Program-made: the position numbers and the translations under genes
Assembly (NCBI GenBank): GCA_949286165.1
Contig: CASDZK010000046.1
Span: 1-38,969 of the forward strand
Direction of reading: 5' to 3'
From: an uncultured Alistipes sp.
GTDB lineage: Bacteria > Bacteroidota > Bacteroidia > Bacteroidales > Rikenellaceae
DNA: 38,969 bases
Notes under the pieces: generated by a model
What the model was told of the DNA's origin: nothing
What the model saw: only the letters and a program-made list of their open reading frames with translations
Database searches by the model: none
Shown: positions 16,169-24,399 of the stretch, in pieces
How positions within the stretch are numbered: the first letter of the stretch is position 1
How the letters are laid out: every line of letters starts with the position of its first letter

Positions 16169-17104
16169 TTAAAAAATAAACCGGGAACTGATCTCTTCGT
16201 AATTATAGACCCGTCCAATCACGTCGGAGAAAATATCCGCCACGCTCAATACCGTAAATTTGGACGTATCCTTGTCCGGTTTCAGAGGAATCGTATCGGT
16301 CACGATCACTTCGCACAACGCCGACGCATTGATCCGCTCGTAAGCGGGACCGGACAGAATGGGATGGGTCACGGCCGCGCGCACGCTTTTCGCGCCGCGC
16401 TCCATCATCAGGTCGGCTGCCTTGGTAATGGTTCCCGCCGTATCGATCATATCATCCAGAATGATGATATTTTTATCTCTTACGTCTCCGATCAAAGTCA
16501 TGTTCCCCACGACATTGGCTTTTTCGCGCTGTTTGTGGCAAACGACCATCGGCGCATTCAGGTAAGTACTGTAAGCGTTTGCCCGTTTGGCTCCTCCCAT
16601 GTCCGGCGCAGCGATCGCCAGATTCTCGATACGGTGGCTTTTGATGTAAGGCACAAATATTCCGCTGGCATACAAATGGTCCACGGGAATATCGAAAAAT
16701 CCCTGTATCTGGTCGGCATGAAGGTCCATGGTCATTACCCGGTCCACCCCGGCCGCTTTCAGCAGGTTGGCGACCATCTTGGCGCCGATGGATACGCGCG
16801 GCCGGTCTTTCCGGTCCTGACGCGCCCAACCGAAATAAGGGATCACGGCAATCACGCGGTGGGCGGAAGCCCGCTTGGCCGCATCGATCATCAACAGCAG
16901 CTCGAACAGGTTATCTACGGGCGGGAAAGTAGATTGAATGATAAAAACGGTACACCCCCGGATACTTTCGTCGTAAGCCGGTTGAAACTCTCCGTCGCTG
17001 AATTCGAGAACATTGGAATTTCCCAATTCTACGCCGTACGCTTTCGCGATTTTTTCAGCCAGATAGCGGGAACCGCGACCTGTGAAGAACTTAATCTTAT
17101 GCAT
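16169..17104 (-). CDS. prs: ribose-phosphate pyrophosphokinase (PRPP synthase)
   Basis: Prs makes PRPP from ribose 5-phosphate and ATP, feeding purine, pyrimidine, His, Trp and NAD synthesis. The 311-residue class I enzyme shows the ATP/Mg region YFGWARQDRKDRPR, the DLHADQIQGFFDIPVDHL metal and substrate segment, and the PRPP-binding loop NIIILDDMIDTAGTI. The length is normal and all expected motifs are present. A -7 box at 17222-17229 predicts a leader of about 105-110 nt containing two hairpins. The gene is monocistronic as far as can be seen. Confidence 0.96.
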   Translation of the reverse strand: MHKIKFFTGRGSRYLAEKIAKAYGVELGNSNVLEFSDGEFQPAYDESIRGCTVFIIQSTFPPVDNLFELLLMIDAAKRASAHRVIAVIPYFGWARQDRKDRPRVSIGAKMVANLLKAAGVDRVMTMDLHADQIQGFFDIPVDHLYASGIFVPYIKSHRIENLAIAAPDMGGAKRANAYSTYLNAPMVVCHKQREKANVVGNMTLIGDVRDKNIIILDDMIDTAGTITKAADLMMERGAKSVRAAVTHPILSGPAYERINASALCEVIVTDTIPLKPDKDTSKFTVLSVADIFSDVIGRVYNYEEISSRFIF

Positions 17105-17133
17105 TTTATTTTAATAAGTAGTTAAAAACCCAT

Positions 17134-17191
17134 CAGCCCCGGCAGACAAGGCTGAAAAATCAATTCGTCCCACAAACGGCTCCGCGAGCCG
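17134..17191 (-). other. two hairpins in the prs leader
   Basis: CGGCTC-CGC-GAGCCG (17177-17191) is a perfect 6-bp stem with a 3-nt loop, and CAGCC/GGCTG (17134-17138, 17150-17154) is a second stem closer to the gene. Both lie between the -7 box and the prs ATG. The first could also fold in the 3' end of a read-through engB transcript. Confidence 0.45.
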
Positions 17192-17221
17192 GAATTCCTT
17201 AACAAAACTTATTTTCGGGGG

Positions 17222-17229
17222 CAAAGGTA
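17222..17229 (-). promoter_or_regulatory. -7 box of prs
   Basis: On the minus strand this reads TACCTTTG, matching TAnnTTTG. No clear TTG is seen at the expected upstream distance. Confidence 0.5.
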
Positions 17230-17306
17230 AAGCATTCCTTTTAATTTCAGCCATTTTTTTCCTTTTTTTCCGGCGATTGCCGGGAAACGGTCCGGGAAAA
17301 GAGAAA

Positions 17307-17897
17307 TTACCGGATGCAGCTTTCTACGAAATCCAGAATCTCGTCGCGGCCCGTTTTCCTCTCCGACGAAGTGACGAACAGCGGAGGCAACTCCTCCCAC
17401 TCTTCCGACAACCGTTTTTTATACACCGCCAGATTGGATTCGAGTTTCGAAGAAGAAAGCTTGTCCGCTTTCGTAAAGACGATTCCGAAAGGAATGCCCT
17501 CCGTTCCCAGCAGCCGGATGAATTCCAGATCGATCCGCTGCGGCTCGTGCCGGGCGTCCACCAGCACGAACAGGCAATACAACATTTCCCGCTGCCGGAC
17601 ATAATCGAGAATGATCCGGGAAAACTCCCGGCGCTTGTCCTTCGATACCCGGGCGTAACCGTATCCGGGCAAATCCACCAGATACCAGCGGTCGTTAATC
17701 AGAAAATGATTGATCAAGCGAGTTTTGCCCGGAGCCGAAGAGACTTTCGCCAGTCCCTTGACATTGCACAACATATTGATAAGAGACGATTTGCCCACAT
17801 TGGAACGTCCGATAAAAGCGAATTCCGGCCTGTCGGTTTTCGGACATTGCCCGATCTTCTGACTGCTGCATTGAAAAAGCGCGGTTTTAACGATCAT
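17307..17897 (-). CDS. engB: ribosome biogenesis GTP-binding protein EngB (YsxC/YihA)
   Basis: EngB is an essential TRAFAC GTPase needed for large-subunit assembly. The 196-residue product from the ATG at 17897 has G1 [13 protein letters not shown]2-region KTRLINHF, G3 DLPGYG, G4 TKADKL and the G5-like TSS, in the usual order and spacing. The frame extends to 17978, but that would run through the promoter region and overlap osmC. It is transcribed divergently from osmC with only 71 nt between start codons. Confidence 0.94.
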   Translation of the reverse strand: MIVKTALFQCSSQKIGQCPKTDRPEFAFIGRSNVGKSSLINMLCNVKGLAKVSSAPGKTRLINHFLINDRWYLVDLPGYGYARVSKDKRREFSRIILDYVRQREMLYCLFVLVDARHEPQRIDLEFIRLLGTEGIPFGIVFTKADKLSSSKLESNLAVYKKRLSEEWEELPPLFVTSSERKTGRDEILDFVESCIR

Positions 17898-17917
17898 GTT
17901 TTCAGGATTTAATAGCG

Positions 17918-17925
17918 CAAAATTA
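17918..17925 (-). promoter_or_regulatory. -7 box of engB
   Basis: On the minus strand, TAATTTTG, matching TAnnTTTG, 20 nt before the engB ATG. It lies only 11 nt from the opposite-facing -7 box of osmC. Confidence 0.5.
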
Positions 17926-17936
17926 ATAATATTGCC

Positions 17937-17944
17937 TAAATTTG
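17937..17944 (+). promoter_or_regulatory. -7 box of osmC
   Basis: TAAATTTG matches TAnnTTTG 24 nt before the osmC ATG at 17969. It supports that start rather than the upstream open frame beginning at 17942, which would overlap the promoter. Confidence 0.5.
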
Positions 17945-17968
17945 CCGAAAACCAAACTTCAGAATACC

Positions 17969-18376
17969 ATGGCGACACTGGAAACCGTTTATACCGGCAA
18001 TCTCCGGACGGAAATCACACACGTGCAATCGGGAAACAAAATCATCACGGACGCTCCCACGGACAACAACGGCAAAGGCGAATACATCTCGCCGACCGAC
18101 ATGCTGGCCGGCGCACTGGGCAGCTGCATGCTGACTATCATGGGCATCTCGGCCCGCAACCAGGGTTTTTCCATAGACGGCACACGGCTTAAAATCACGA
18201 AGGTCATGGGGACCGATCCCCGACGGGTCGCGGAAATCAAAATCGACGTCATCCTGCCCGAAGGTTCCTCCTATACCGACTCGCAAAAACGGGTGCTGAT
18301 GGCGGCCGCCAAATCCTGTCCGGTGGAACACAGCCTGCACCCCGACATCAAACGGGAAATCAATTACCTCTGGTAA
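17969..18376 (+). CDS. OsmC/Ohr-family peroxiredoxin-like protein
   Basis: The 135-residue protein belongs to the OsmC/Ohr family of thiol peroxidases that reduce organic hydroperoxides. Both redox cysteines are present: C53 in [10 protein letters not shown] and C117 in [11 protein letters not shown]. The N-terminal beta-rich part ([13 protein letters not shown]) is normal. The start at 17969 (MATLET) fits both the family and the -7 box at 17937. Its promoter abuts that of engB on the other strand. Downstream lies the long inverted repeat at 18403-18510, which may act as its terminator. The substrate is not known; it is probably cytoplasmic. Confidence 0.9.
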   Translation: MATLETVYTGNLRTEITHVQSGNKIITDAPTDNNGKGEYISPTDMLAGALGSCMLTIMGISARNQGFSIDGTRLKITKVMGTDPRRVAEIKIDVILPEGSSYTDSQKRVLMAAAKSCPVEHSLHPDIKREINYLW

Positions 18377-18402
18377 ACGGATCCCGCAAAACAAAGCAAA
18401 GC

Positions 18403-18510
18403 GGTTCAAAAAGGCTTCATCTGCGGCGTTACCGCTTGCCAAAGATTCGGTCACGTACGTATTCCTCATCTTAAAAAAGCAAAGCCTTGCCAATGAAGCC
18501 TTTTTGAACC
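18403..18510. repeat. dispersed repeat, copy A: 18-bp inverted repeat around a conserved core
   Basis: GGTTCAAAAAGGCTTCAT (18403-18420) and its exact complement (18493-18510) enclose 72 nt. The core starting with CTTCATC (18415) to about 18459 matches 38 of 45 positions with copy B at 36721, including TTACCGCTT, CCAAAGAT and CGGTCACGT. In this copy GCGG-CGTTA-CCGC can form an inner hairpin. The element sits between the convergent osmC and glycosidase-like genes. The outer stem could serve as a terminator for either, but the loop is unusually long. Confidence 0.75.
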
Positions 18511-18639
18511 ATTTGCCGGGAAAGGATGAGAGGGGCCGTTTCTTCAATGCCCACAGATTCCCGCTTATCAAAAACGGGAGCGCCGGTTTTCCGCAAGCGG
18601 CAATACGGCACACGAGAACCTTCCGAACGATTTGCACCC

Positions 18640-20829
18640 TTATCCTTTCCGGACACGCAGCATCGCACAGCCGCGCGATACCGGCACCTCCAATGCCGGA
18701 ACCTCCCCGGCCGCATTCCGAATCTCCGGCAACGTTTCAGGCGTCTTTTCCCCGGGATACCACACCTCAACGGTCCACGTTCCTCCTTCCCGCAACACGC
18801 CCAGTTCCAAACGCACGGCGCCGTTCCCGGCAAACACTACCGGAAACACATATCCTTCGGGCGTCCGGAACGCATTGGCCTTGGCGTCGCCGGAAACCAC
18901 CCGAACCGGCTCCCGTTCCAACACCCATTCCCGACCGACCAGCAAACGCATCAGCGGACCGTAATCCAGATACTGACGGTCGCCCCACTCGTCAGGACGG
19001 ATCGAATGGTCATTACCGGGAAAAGGACACATGGGGAAAGCCCCCATATACAGGTATTTCTGAAAAAAATTATCGGGTCCGTCGGTCCTGAGCTCTTCTA
19101 CCGAAGGGGTCCAGCCGAGAAACGGTTTTTTCAGGGCGGTAAACGACGTGGCGTTCAACGCGCTTTCACAGTGGGTAAATTCGTCGAAAATGCCGTCCGC
19201 ATGCCGAAGCAGATCCACCCGCTTGGTATGGTTGTTCACGAAAATCACTTTTCCCGCACCGTGTACTTTTTCCGCAAACCGGTCCATAAACCCGTTCCAC
19301 GAGAGCACCAGGGAACCTGCCGGCCGACCGTCGAACCAGCTGCGCCCGTCGTCCCGCTTCAAATTGAACATCCGAAGCCAATCCATGCGGTCTATGCAGA
19401 ACCCGAACGCCTCCGGCACTTCGTCCAGATGACGCTGCGCCTGCTCCAGCAGGAAATCGGCGTAAACCGGAACCCCGCAATCCAGCACCACGCCGTTTCC
19501 CCAAGTAAAAAACATGCCTCCGTTCCGGGTTTTCGGATAAATGCACCCTTCCAGATTCATCGAATCGGGAACCGTCAAAATCGCCTCCTTCAACACGCCG
19601 AACAGATAATCGTTGCTATTTTTCCAGGCTTCGGAGGAAACAACCGGACGGGAAGCTCCTTCCGGATCGACGGAAGCACCGAATTCCGTCACGTTAAAAT
19701 AATTCAGCACGTAAAAGCCCCTCTCCTTCATTTCGGCGGCATATTCGGCCATCCGGGCCTGCGAAGTCTGCCCTCCGCCGAACCTCGTCCACGTTTCATG
19801 CCGGCCGACAGGCGGCAGAAACATGCCCATATAGGGAAAATCAAAGCTGGCCCGCCAGTTCACGCTGAACGCCATCTCCTTCATCTTCTCCGCATCGAAA
19901 TCCACGTCATGGGTCGTATAGGCCCCGGTTCCTCCCATGGTCCGGGCCAACGGATTTTCCGGTTCGAAATAAGCGGGATAACGGCCGCAGATCCAAGCCA
20001 ACGACTCGCGCCAATCCGCCGCATGCCCGACAATATCGCAAGAGAACCGGATCGGATTGGAAGCCGCCAGCCGATGATGGAAGCGAGAAAAAACGATGCG
20101 TCCCTCCCGTGAAGTCTCCAACGACAAATCCTGAATATAATCGTCGAGCGCCTGTACGAACGAAATGCCGTTTCCGCGACGCTCATCCGTAACCACAGCC
20201 ACGGGAACGGAAATCACATCGCCGGATACGGGACAATAGGCGATCTGCGGATTCCGGTTGGAGACCGCCGGCGCCCCGTAGTGGTAAACGGCATCGGCGA
20301 AGGGAACAGGGACCAACGGATTCAGCCAGTCGTTGGACGAAACACGCATCAGCTTCAGTTCCCGGCGGAAACGTTCGTCCGTTATCTCGTCGAGAGCGAC
20401 CTGCGGACGTCCCCACGCCGTCCAGAATCCCGTCGAGTCGGACGCCGGAACGGTTACTTCCATGCGGATAGGGACGCTGCAAGGCTCTCCGTCGCCCGTC
20501 ACTTCGCACGACCAACGGACCGCTTCGCCCGAAGGGAAAAACCGTTCGACCATCCGGGCTTTCCGACCGGAACCGTCGTCGGCCAGTTGTTTCGACACGC
20601 AGACCGTATCGGCGTTTTTCGTTATCTGGACCTCCCGGACCTCGTATCCGTCCAACCTTACCGTTCCCGACACGTTCCGAAAAACGGTGCCGTTATAGGC
20701 GATCGAGGCGATCTTGCCGGAAGGCGCGACGACAACGGACAAGGCGCCGTTGTCGATTTCTGCGCTGCAAGCGCACAAAACAAGCATTCCCGTCCACCAG
20801 ACGGTTTTGCGAACCAATCGTTTCATCAT
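18640..20829 (-). CDS. glycosidase-like TIM-barrel lipoprotein, family not recognised
   Basis: The 729-residue protein starts at the ATG at 20829 or 20826 with a lipoprotein signal whose lipobox is LCAC (18-21). Residues about 25-270 look like the beta-sandwich that precedes the barrel in clan GH-D and GH31-like enzymes. Residues about 285-600 look like a barrel, with GFCIDRMDW (476-484) and DGIFDEF (545-551) as candidate catalytic Asp/Glu sites. A C-terminal beta domain follows. I cannot assign a CAZy family, so activity is an inference. It is divergent from the GH5 gene and close to a TonB receptor, which suggests surface glycan use, but no SusD is present. The frame stays open to 21264, but that extension overlaps the GH5 start and is not protein-like. 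Confidence 0.75.
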   Translation of the reverse strand: MMKRLVRKTVWWTGMLVLCACSAEIDNGALSVVVAPSGKIASIAYNGTVFRNVSGTVRLDGYEVREVQITKNADTVCVSKQLADDGSGRKARMVERFFPSGEAVRWSCEVTGDGEPCSVPIRMEVTVPASDSTGFWTAWGRPQVALDEITDERFRRELKLMRVSSNDWLNPLVPVPFADAVYHYGAPAVSNRNPQIAYCPVSGDVISVPVAVVTDERRGNGISFVQALDDYIQDLSLETSREGRIVFSRFHHRLAASNPIRFSCDIVGHAADWRESLAWICGRYPAYFEPENPLARTMGGTGAYTTHDVDFDAEKMKEMAFSVNWRASFDFPYMGMFLPPVGRHETWTRFGGGQTSQARMAEYAAEMKERGFYVLNYFNVTEFGASVDPEGASRPVVSSEAWKNSNDYLFGVLKEAILTVPDSMNLEGCIYPKTRNGGMFFTWGNGVVLDCGVPVYADFLLEQAQRHLDEVPEAFGFCIDRMDWLRMFNLKRDDGRSWFDGRPAGSLVLSWNGFMDRFAEKVHGAGKVIFVNNHTKRVDLLRHADGIFDEFTHCESALNATSFTALKKPFLGWTPSVEELRTDGPDNFFQKYLYMGAFPMCPFPGNDHSIRPDEWGDRQYLDYGPLMRLLVGREWVLEREPVRVVSGDAKANAFRTPEGYVFPVVFAGNGAVRLELGVLREGGTWTVEVWYPGEKTPETLPEIRNAAGEVPALEVPVSRGCAMLRVRKG

Positions 20830-20857
20830 CAGGCAGCAGTTTTTAGGTTTCTTCGGG

Positions 20858-20887
20858 CAAGATACCGAAAATAATCCGAAAATCAAA
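20858..20887 (-). promoter_or_regulatory. promoter of the glycosidase-like lipoprotein gene
   Basis: On the minus strand, TTTG (20884-20887), a 19-nt spacer and TATCTTG (20858-20864), one T short of the consensus. It lies about 30 nt before the chosen start at 20829 and supports that start over upstream ones. Confidence 0.45.
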
Positions 20888-21029
20888 CGCCTTTTCCGCA
20901 CGACAGTCGCCCGCCGCTTTTCTCCCGTTGCCGCCCGCAAACGAAAAAACGGACGGCAATCCCCGAGATATACCTCCGGCACGAACACGAATTCCGGAAA
21001 CGGACAGGCAGGAAAACGAAAACTATTTT

Positions 21030-21037
21030 TAAATTTG
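21030..21037 (+). promoter_or_regulatory. -7 box of the GH5 gene
   Basis: TAAATTTG, matching TAnnTTTG, 18 nt before the ATG at 21056. No TTG is seen upstream at the expected distance. Confidence 0.45.
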
Positions 21038-21055
21038 TAAAAAAAACAACCTTCC

Positions 21056-22105
21056 ATGCTTCCACGTATCCCCTTTCGAATCCTGCTCCCCTTTCTCCTG
21101 TTATGCGAAACCTGCATGGTTCCGGCACGGGGAGAGCACCGTCCCGACGCTCCTCTAAAAAGCCGTCCGCCCCGATACGGAGCCTTGTCCGTAACCGACG
21201 GACGACTGACCGGCAGCGACGGACAACCGGCCGTCCTGCACGGCGTCAGTCTCGGATGGCACAACTGGTGGCCCCGCTTTTACAATGAAAAAGCGTTGAA
21301 AAACCTGCATAAAAAATGGAAATGCGATATCGTCCGGGCCGCCATCGGCATAGAGCCGGACGGCGGTCTGCTGAACGATCCGGGAAAAGCGGAGGCGTGT
21401 TTGGAAACCGCCATCCGAACCGCCATCCGGAACGGATTCTACATCATCGCGGACTGGCACAGCCATAAACGGCACCCGGAAGAAGCCCGGGCGTTTTTTG
21501 ACGAAATATCCCGCAAATACGGCCATTACCCCCACCTCATTTACGAAATATTCAACGAACCGACAGACGATTCGTGGCCGGAAGTAAAAGCCTATGCGGA
21601 AGAGATCGTCCGGACCATCCGGGCGAACGATCCGGACAACCTCGTTTTAGTCGGATCGCCGCACTGGGACCAGGACTTCCATCTGGCCGCCGACGATCCC
21701 CTGACCGGCCCGGAAGCGGGAAACGTTCTCTACACCGTGCATTTCTATGCCGCAGACCACGGCGAATACCTGCGTGAACGGGTCCGTTACGCCTTAGGCA
21801 GGAAACTGCCCCTTTTCGTCTCGGAATGCGCTGCCATGGAAGCCTCCGGCGACGGCCGGCTCGATTATGCCGAATGGAAGGCATGGGAAGAGCTGTTGAG
21901 CGAAAACGGAATGGGCTGGGTGGCCTGGAGCGTCTCCGACAAGGACGAGACCTGCTCGATGCTGACTCCGGCCGCTTCTTCCGAAGGCCCCTGGAACGAC
22001 GATGCGTTACAACCCTGGGGCCAGTTCGTCAAAAAACGCCTGCAAGCCCTCCGACAACCGGCCCGGTCCGTCAAAAAACGACCGACAACTGCACGAAACC
22101 GTTGA
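21056..22105 (+). CDS. secreted glycoside hydrolase family 5 enzyme (endoglucanase-like)
   Basis: The 349-residue protein has an N-terminal signal peptide (hydrophobic 7-17) and a GH5 barrel most like the GH5_2 cellulases. Seen are LHGVSLGWHNWW (61-72), ADWHSH (132-137), the acid/base Glu168 in IFNEP, YTVHFY (226-231) and the likely nucleophile Glu257 in LFVSECAAM. The last is slightly unusual, as the Glu is followed by CA rather than W/Y-G. WVAWSVSDK (288-296) is the conserved barrel end. It probably cleaves beta-1,4-glucan or a related glycan in the periplasm or outside. Its 3' end overlaps that of the convergent TonB receptor gene by 35 bp; the basic C-terminal tail comes from the overlap. 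Confidence 0.9.
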   Translation: MLPRIPFRILLPFLLLCETCMVPARGEHRPDAPLKSRPPRYGALSVTDGRLTGSDGQPAVLHGVSLGWHNWWPRFYNEKALKNLHKKWKCDIVRAAIGIEPDGGLLNDPGKAEACLETAIRTAIRNGFYIIADWHSHKRHPEEARAFFDEISRKYGHYPHLIYEIFNEPTDDSWPEVKAYAEEIVRTIRANDPDNLVLVGSPHWDQDFHLAADDPLTGPEAGNVLYTVHFYAADHGEYLRERVRYALGRKLPLFVSECAAMEASGDGRLDYAEWKAWEELLSENGMGWVAWSVSDKDETCSMLTPAASSEGPWNDDALQPWGQFVKKRLQALRQPARSVKKRPTTARNR

Positions 22106-24275
22106 TGCCAGGCGTCAGGGCCGAATTGAAGCTGACCACTTTCGGGCGATAATCGAACAGGTTGTTCACGCCGGCCGTCAGCGTATAACGGTTTTTATAG
22201 CTGCAATGGACCGAAAGGTTCCATACCGTATAACCGGGCAGCTTCACGGTATAGACTCCCTGGATGACTTCGGGCCTGCCGCCCTCTTCCGCCGGAATGA
22301 CCAACGGAATCCGGTCGTCGTACTCTTTCTTTCCGATATAGCGGCCGGCCACCGAAACGCCCAACGCATAGCCTTTCTTCAGGTCTCTGCCGTACGAAGT
22401 CTGCAAGGTAGCCGTGTGCGGCGACGTGTAAATGTAGCTGGTTTTGTCGGCCGGCGCCTCTTCGTCGAGATCGACGTAACTGTAATTCCCCTGCAACTGC
22501 CACCCTTTCAGCAAACGCAGACTGCCGATCCACTCGATGCCCAACAGACGGCTTTTGTCGGTATTGTGGTAAACCAGACTTTTTCCCTCCTGATACACGT
22601 CGATCTTATCCCTGAAAAAATTGGCGTACAGGTTCAGCGACGTATTGAACGCCCGGTCCGGCGAAGCGTATTCGCCGGAAAGCGACACATACTGGTTCCG
22701 TTCGGGAACCAAGTCGGGATTTCCGGTAATGGTCATCCCCATAACCGGCTGGTAATATTCCATGTATTTCTCTTTCAACGACGGATTGCGGAAACCCATG
22801 GCGTAGTTCAACCGCCAGGTAAACCGGTCCTGCCGGTAAATGAAAGCGGCTTTGGGCGTCACGGAAAATCCCTCCTTCTTGTTCAGCTTCTGTTTGGGTT
22901 TCCCGACAAAGTTGCGGTACATCCCCACCAAATCGTGAAAGCCGTAATTTTCGATCCGGAAACCGGCATCCACGGAGAAGCGGTCCGACACGCGCACTTC
23001 ATCCTGCGCGAAAACCGACAGGGTATTGAACGTATAAGGGTCGTCGTACCCCGAAGCCGTCAAATCGTAGTTCAACCGTTCCCGCATAACTTCGGCTCCC
23101 ACCGTGATCCGGTTGATCCGGTCGGGCGTATTCATCCACACGACCCGCGGCGCGAGATACTGGTGGCGTTGTTTGGGCGTTACGGTCCCGTCCTGTTTCT
23201 CCCTCCGGAAATAGGTATCGGCGAACAGCGAAAACCACAACGTGTTCTTATCGTTTATCGAATATCTGACCCGCGCGTTTACCGTATATCCGTAATTGTT
23301 CTCGTAAGCCCACTCTTCCGTCGCCCCGGCTTCCCCGTCCGGCGGCGTTATGATCATCCCATCGCCCTCTCCCGCGAAATCGTACCGGTTTTTCAGATAG
23401 ACGCCCCCTTTCACGTAAGCCTCCGCTTTGGGAGCCAGACGGAACCAAAATTCCTGGGACACATTTCCGGACTGGAACCCGCTGACGTTGATGCCGCCGC
23501 CCTCGGTCTCGATGACCTCGCCGGCATGGTCCCCGGATTTATAATACCGCTTCTCCCGCTCCGTACTGAACATCCGGTAGGCATCGACGCTCTGGTAAGC
23601 GATCTGCGTGGCCGAGCGGAACTTCTTCCCCGCAAATCCGGCATACGCGCTGGCGGTCAGATTCGGCAAATCCATCTTGCGTTCGTATTCCCCGCTCCTG
23701 TCGCTCTTGTCGAAGTTCCTTTCGTAATAACCGCCGTAACGCACCTGGGCCGCCACATTCGCCTTTTTCTCCGGTTCCCGCGTCACGATGTTTACCACCG
23801 CCCCCATAGCGTTCGAACCGTAGAGTACCGACGAAGCCCCCTTCACGATCTCGATACGCTCGATCTGCTGAACGGGAATCCGCGAAAAATCGATATTTCC
23901 GTAGGTCTCCCCGGCCATCCGTTCCCCGTTCAGCAAAAACAGCACGTACCGGGCATCCAGCCCCTGCAAGGAAACGGTAGTCCCGTAGCCCGCCTGATGG
24001 AATTCGGCCCCGGCGAACTCCTGTTGCAGAATGTCTTCCAACTGCACGTTCCCCATCAGATCGATCTGTCTCTTCGTAATGACCCGCGTCAGTTCCGGCA
24101 CCTCTTTCAACGCATTGGGAGTACGGGTGGCCGTCACGACAATGCTTTCCAGATTGATCGTATCCGCCGGCGTTTCGGCCGAAACGGGAACCGCATCTTC
24201 CGACGCCTTCGCCCCTTCCGCCCGGATAACGGCCGCGGAAAAAAATAAAATCAGGGTCAGTAAAGTTTTTTTCAT
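22071..24275 (-). CDS. TonB-dependent outer-membrane receptor (Cir/BtuB-like)
   Basis: The 734-residue protein has a signal peptide (MKKTLLTLILFFSAAVIRAE), a TonB box-like ESIVVTA (43-49), and a plug domain with TRVITKRQIDLMGNVQLEDI, LQGLDARYVLFLLNGERM and the IERIEIVKGASSVLYGSNAM signature. A 22-strand-type barrel ending in Phe follows, as outer-membrane proteins require. It lacks the SusC N-terminal carboxypeptidase-like domain and has no SusD partner, so it resembles siderophore/cobalamin/heme receptors more than glycan importers. The substrate is unknown. A B12 link to the PduO gene would be speculative. It is divergent from nadB with a good promoter at 24313-24345. Confidence 0.92.
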   Translation of the reverse strand: MKKTLLTLILFFSAAVIRAEGAKASEDAVPVSAETPADTINLESIVVTATRTPNALKEVPELTRVITKRQIDLMGNVQLEDILQQEFAGAEFHQAGYGTTVSLQGLDARYVLFLLNGERMAGETYGNIDFSRIPVQQIERIEIVKGASSVLYGSNAMGAVVNIVTREPEKKANVAAQVRYGGYYERNFDKSDRSGEYERKMDLPNLTASAYAGFAGKKFRSATQIAYQSVDAYRMFSTEREKRYYKSGDHAGEVIETEGGGINVSGFQSGNVSQEFWFRLAPKAEAYVKGGVYLKNRYDFAGEGDGMIITPPDGEAGATEEWAYENNYGYTVNARVRYSINDKNTLWFSLFADTYFRREKQDGTVTPKQRHQYLAPRVVWMNTPDRINRITVGAEVMRERLNYDLTASGYDDPYTFNTLSVFAQDEVRVSDRFSVDAGFRIENYGFHDLVGMYRNFVGKPKQKLNKKEGFSVTPKAAFIYRQDRFTWRLNYAMGFRNPSLKEKYMEYYQPVMGMTITGNPDLVPERNQYVSLSGEYASPDRAFNTSLNLYANFFRDKIDVYQEGKSLVYHNTDKSRLLGIEWIGSLRLLKGWQLQGNYSYVDLDEEAPADKTSYIYTSPHTATLQTSYGRDLKKGYALGVSVAGRYIGKKEYDDRIPLVIPAEEGGRPEVIQGVYTVKLPGYTVWNLSVHCSYKNRYTLTAGVNNLFDYRPKVVSFNSALTPGINGFVQLSVVF

Positions 24276-24312
24276 TATTTCGTTGTAATTTTATAGCTGT
24301 TTTACAGACCTG

Positions 24313-24345
24313 CAAAGGTATAAATGAAAGACCCATATCTTCAAA
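24313..24345 (-). promoter_or_regulatory. promoter of the TonB receptor gene
   Basis: On the minus strand, TTTG (24342-24345), a 21-nt spacer and TACCTTTG (24313-24320), about 38 nt before the ATG at 24275. Confidence 0.6.
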
Positions 24346-24346
24346 A

Positions 24347-24386
24347 TTTATACTTTACATCCAAATATAACACTCAAAAGTATAAA
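24347..24386 (+). promoter_or_regulatory. inverted repeat in front of nadB, candidate operator
   Basis: TTTATACTTT (24347-24356) and AAAGTATAAA (24377-24386) are perfect 10-nt complements 20 nt apart, ending 13 nt before the nadB ATG. The arrangement suits a regulator site or a leader hairpin. No exact TAnnTTTG box for nadB was found; TATACTTTA in the left arm is the nearest. Confidence 0.4.
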
Positions 24387-24399
24387 AATAATTTCAAAA

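Noticed and set aside
17936..18637. Shared peptide VT-SL-SGNAADE-F read on the minus strand in both repeat copies (18.4 and 36.7 kb)
   Set aside because: The frames outside the core differ completely, and base changes between copies are not concentrated at third codon positions, so the match is best explained by the shared DNA/RNA element, not by a protein.
20830..21264. N-terminal extension of the glycosidase-like lipoprotein gene
   Set aside because: It would overlap the GH5 start and the promoters of both genes, and it hides the lipoprotein signal that begins at 20829.
22002..24248. 748-codon plus-strand frame opposite the TonB receptor
   Set aside because: Shadow of the receptor gene; the receptor has a signal peptide, plug signature and C-terminal Phe.
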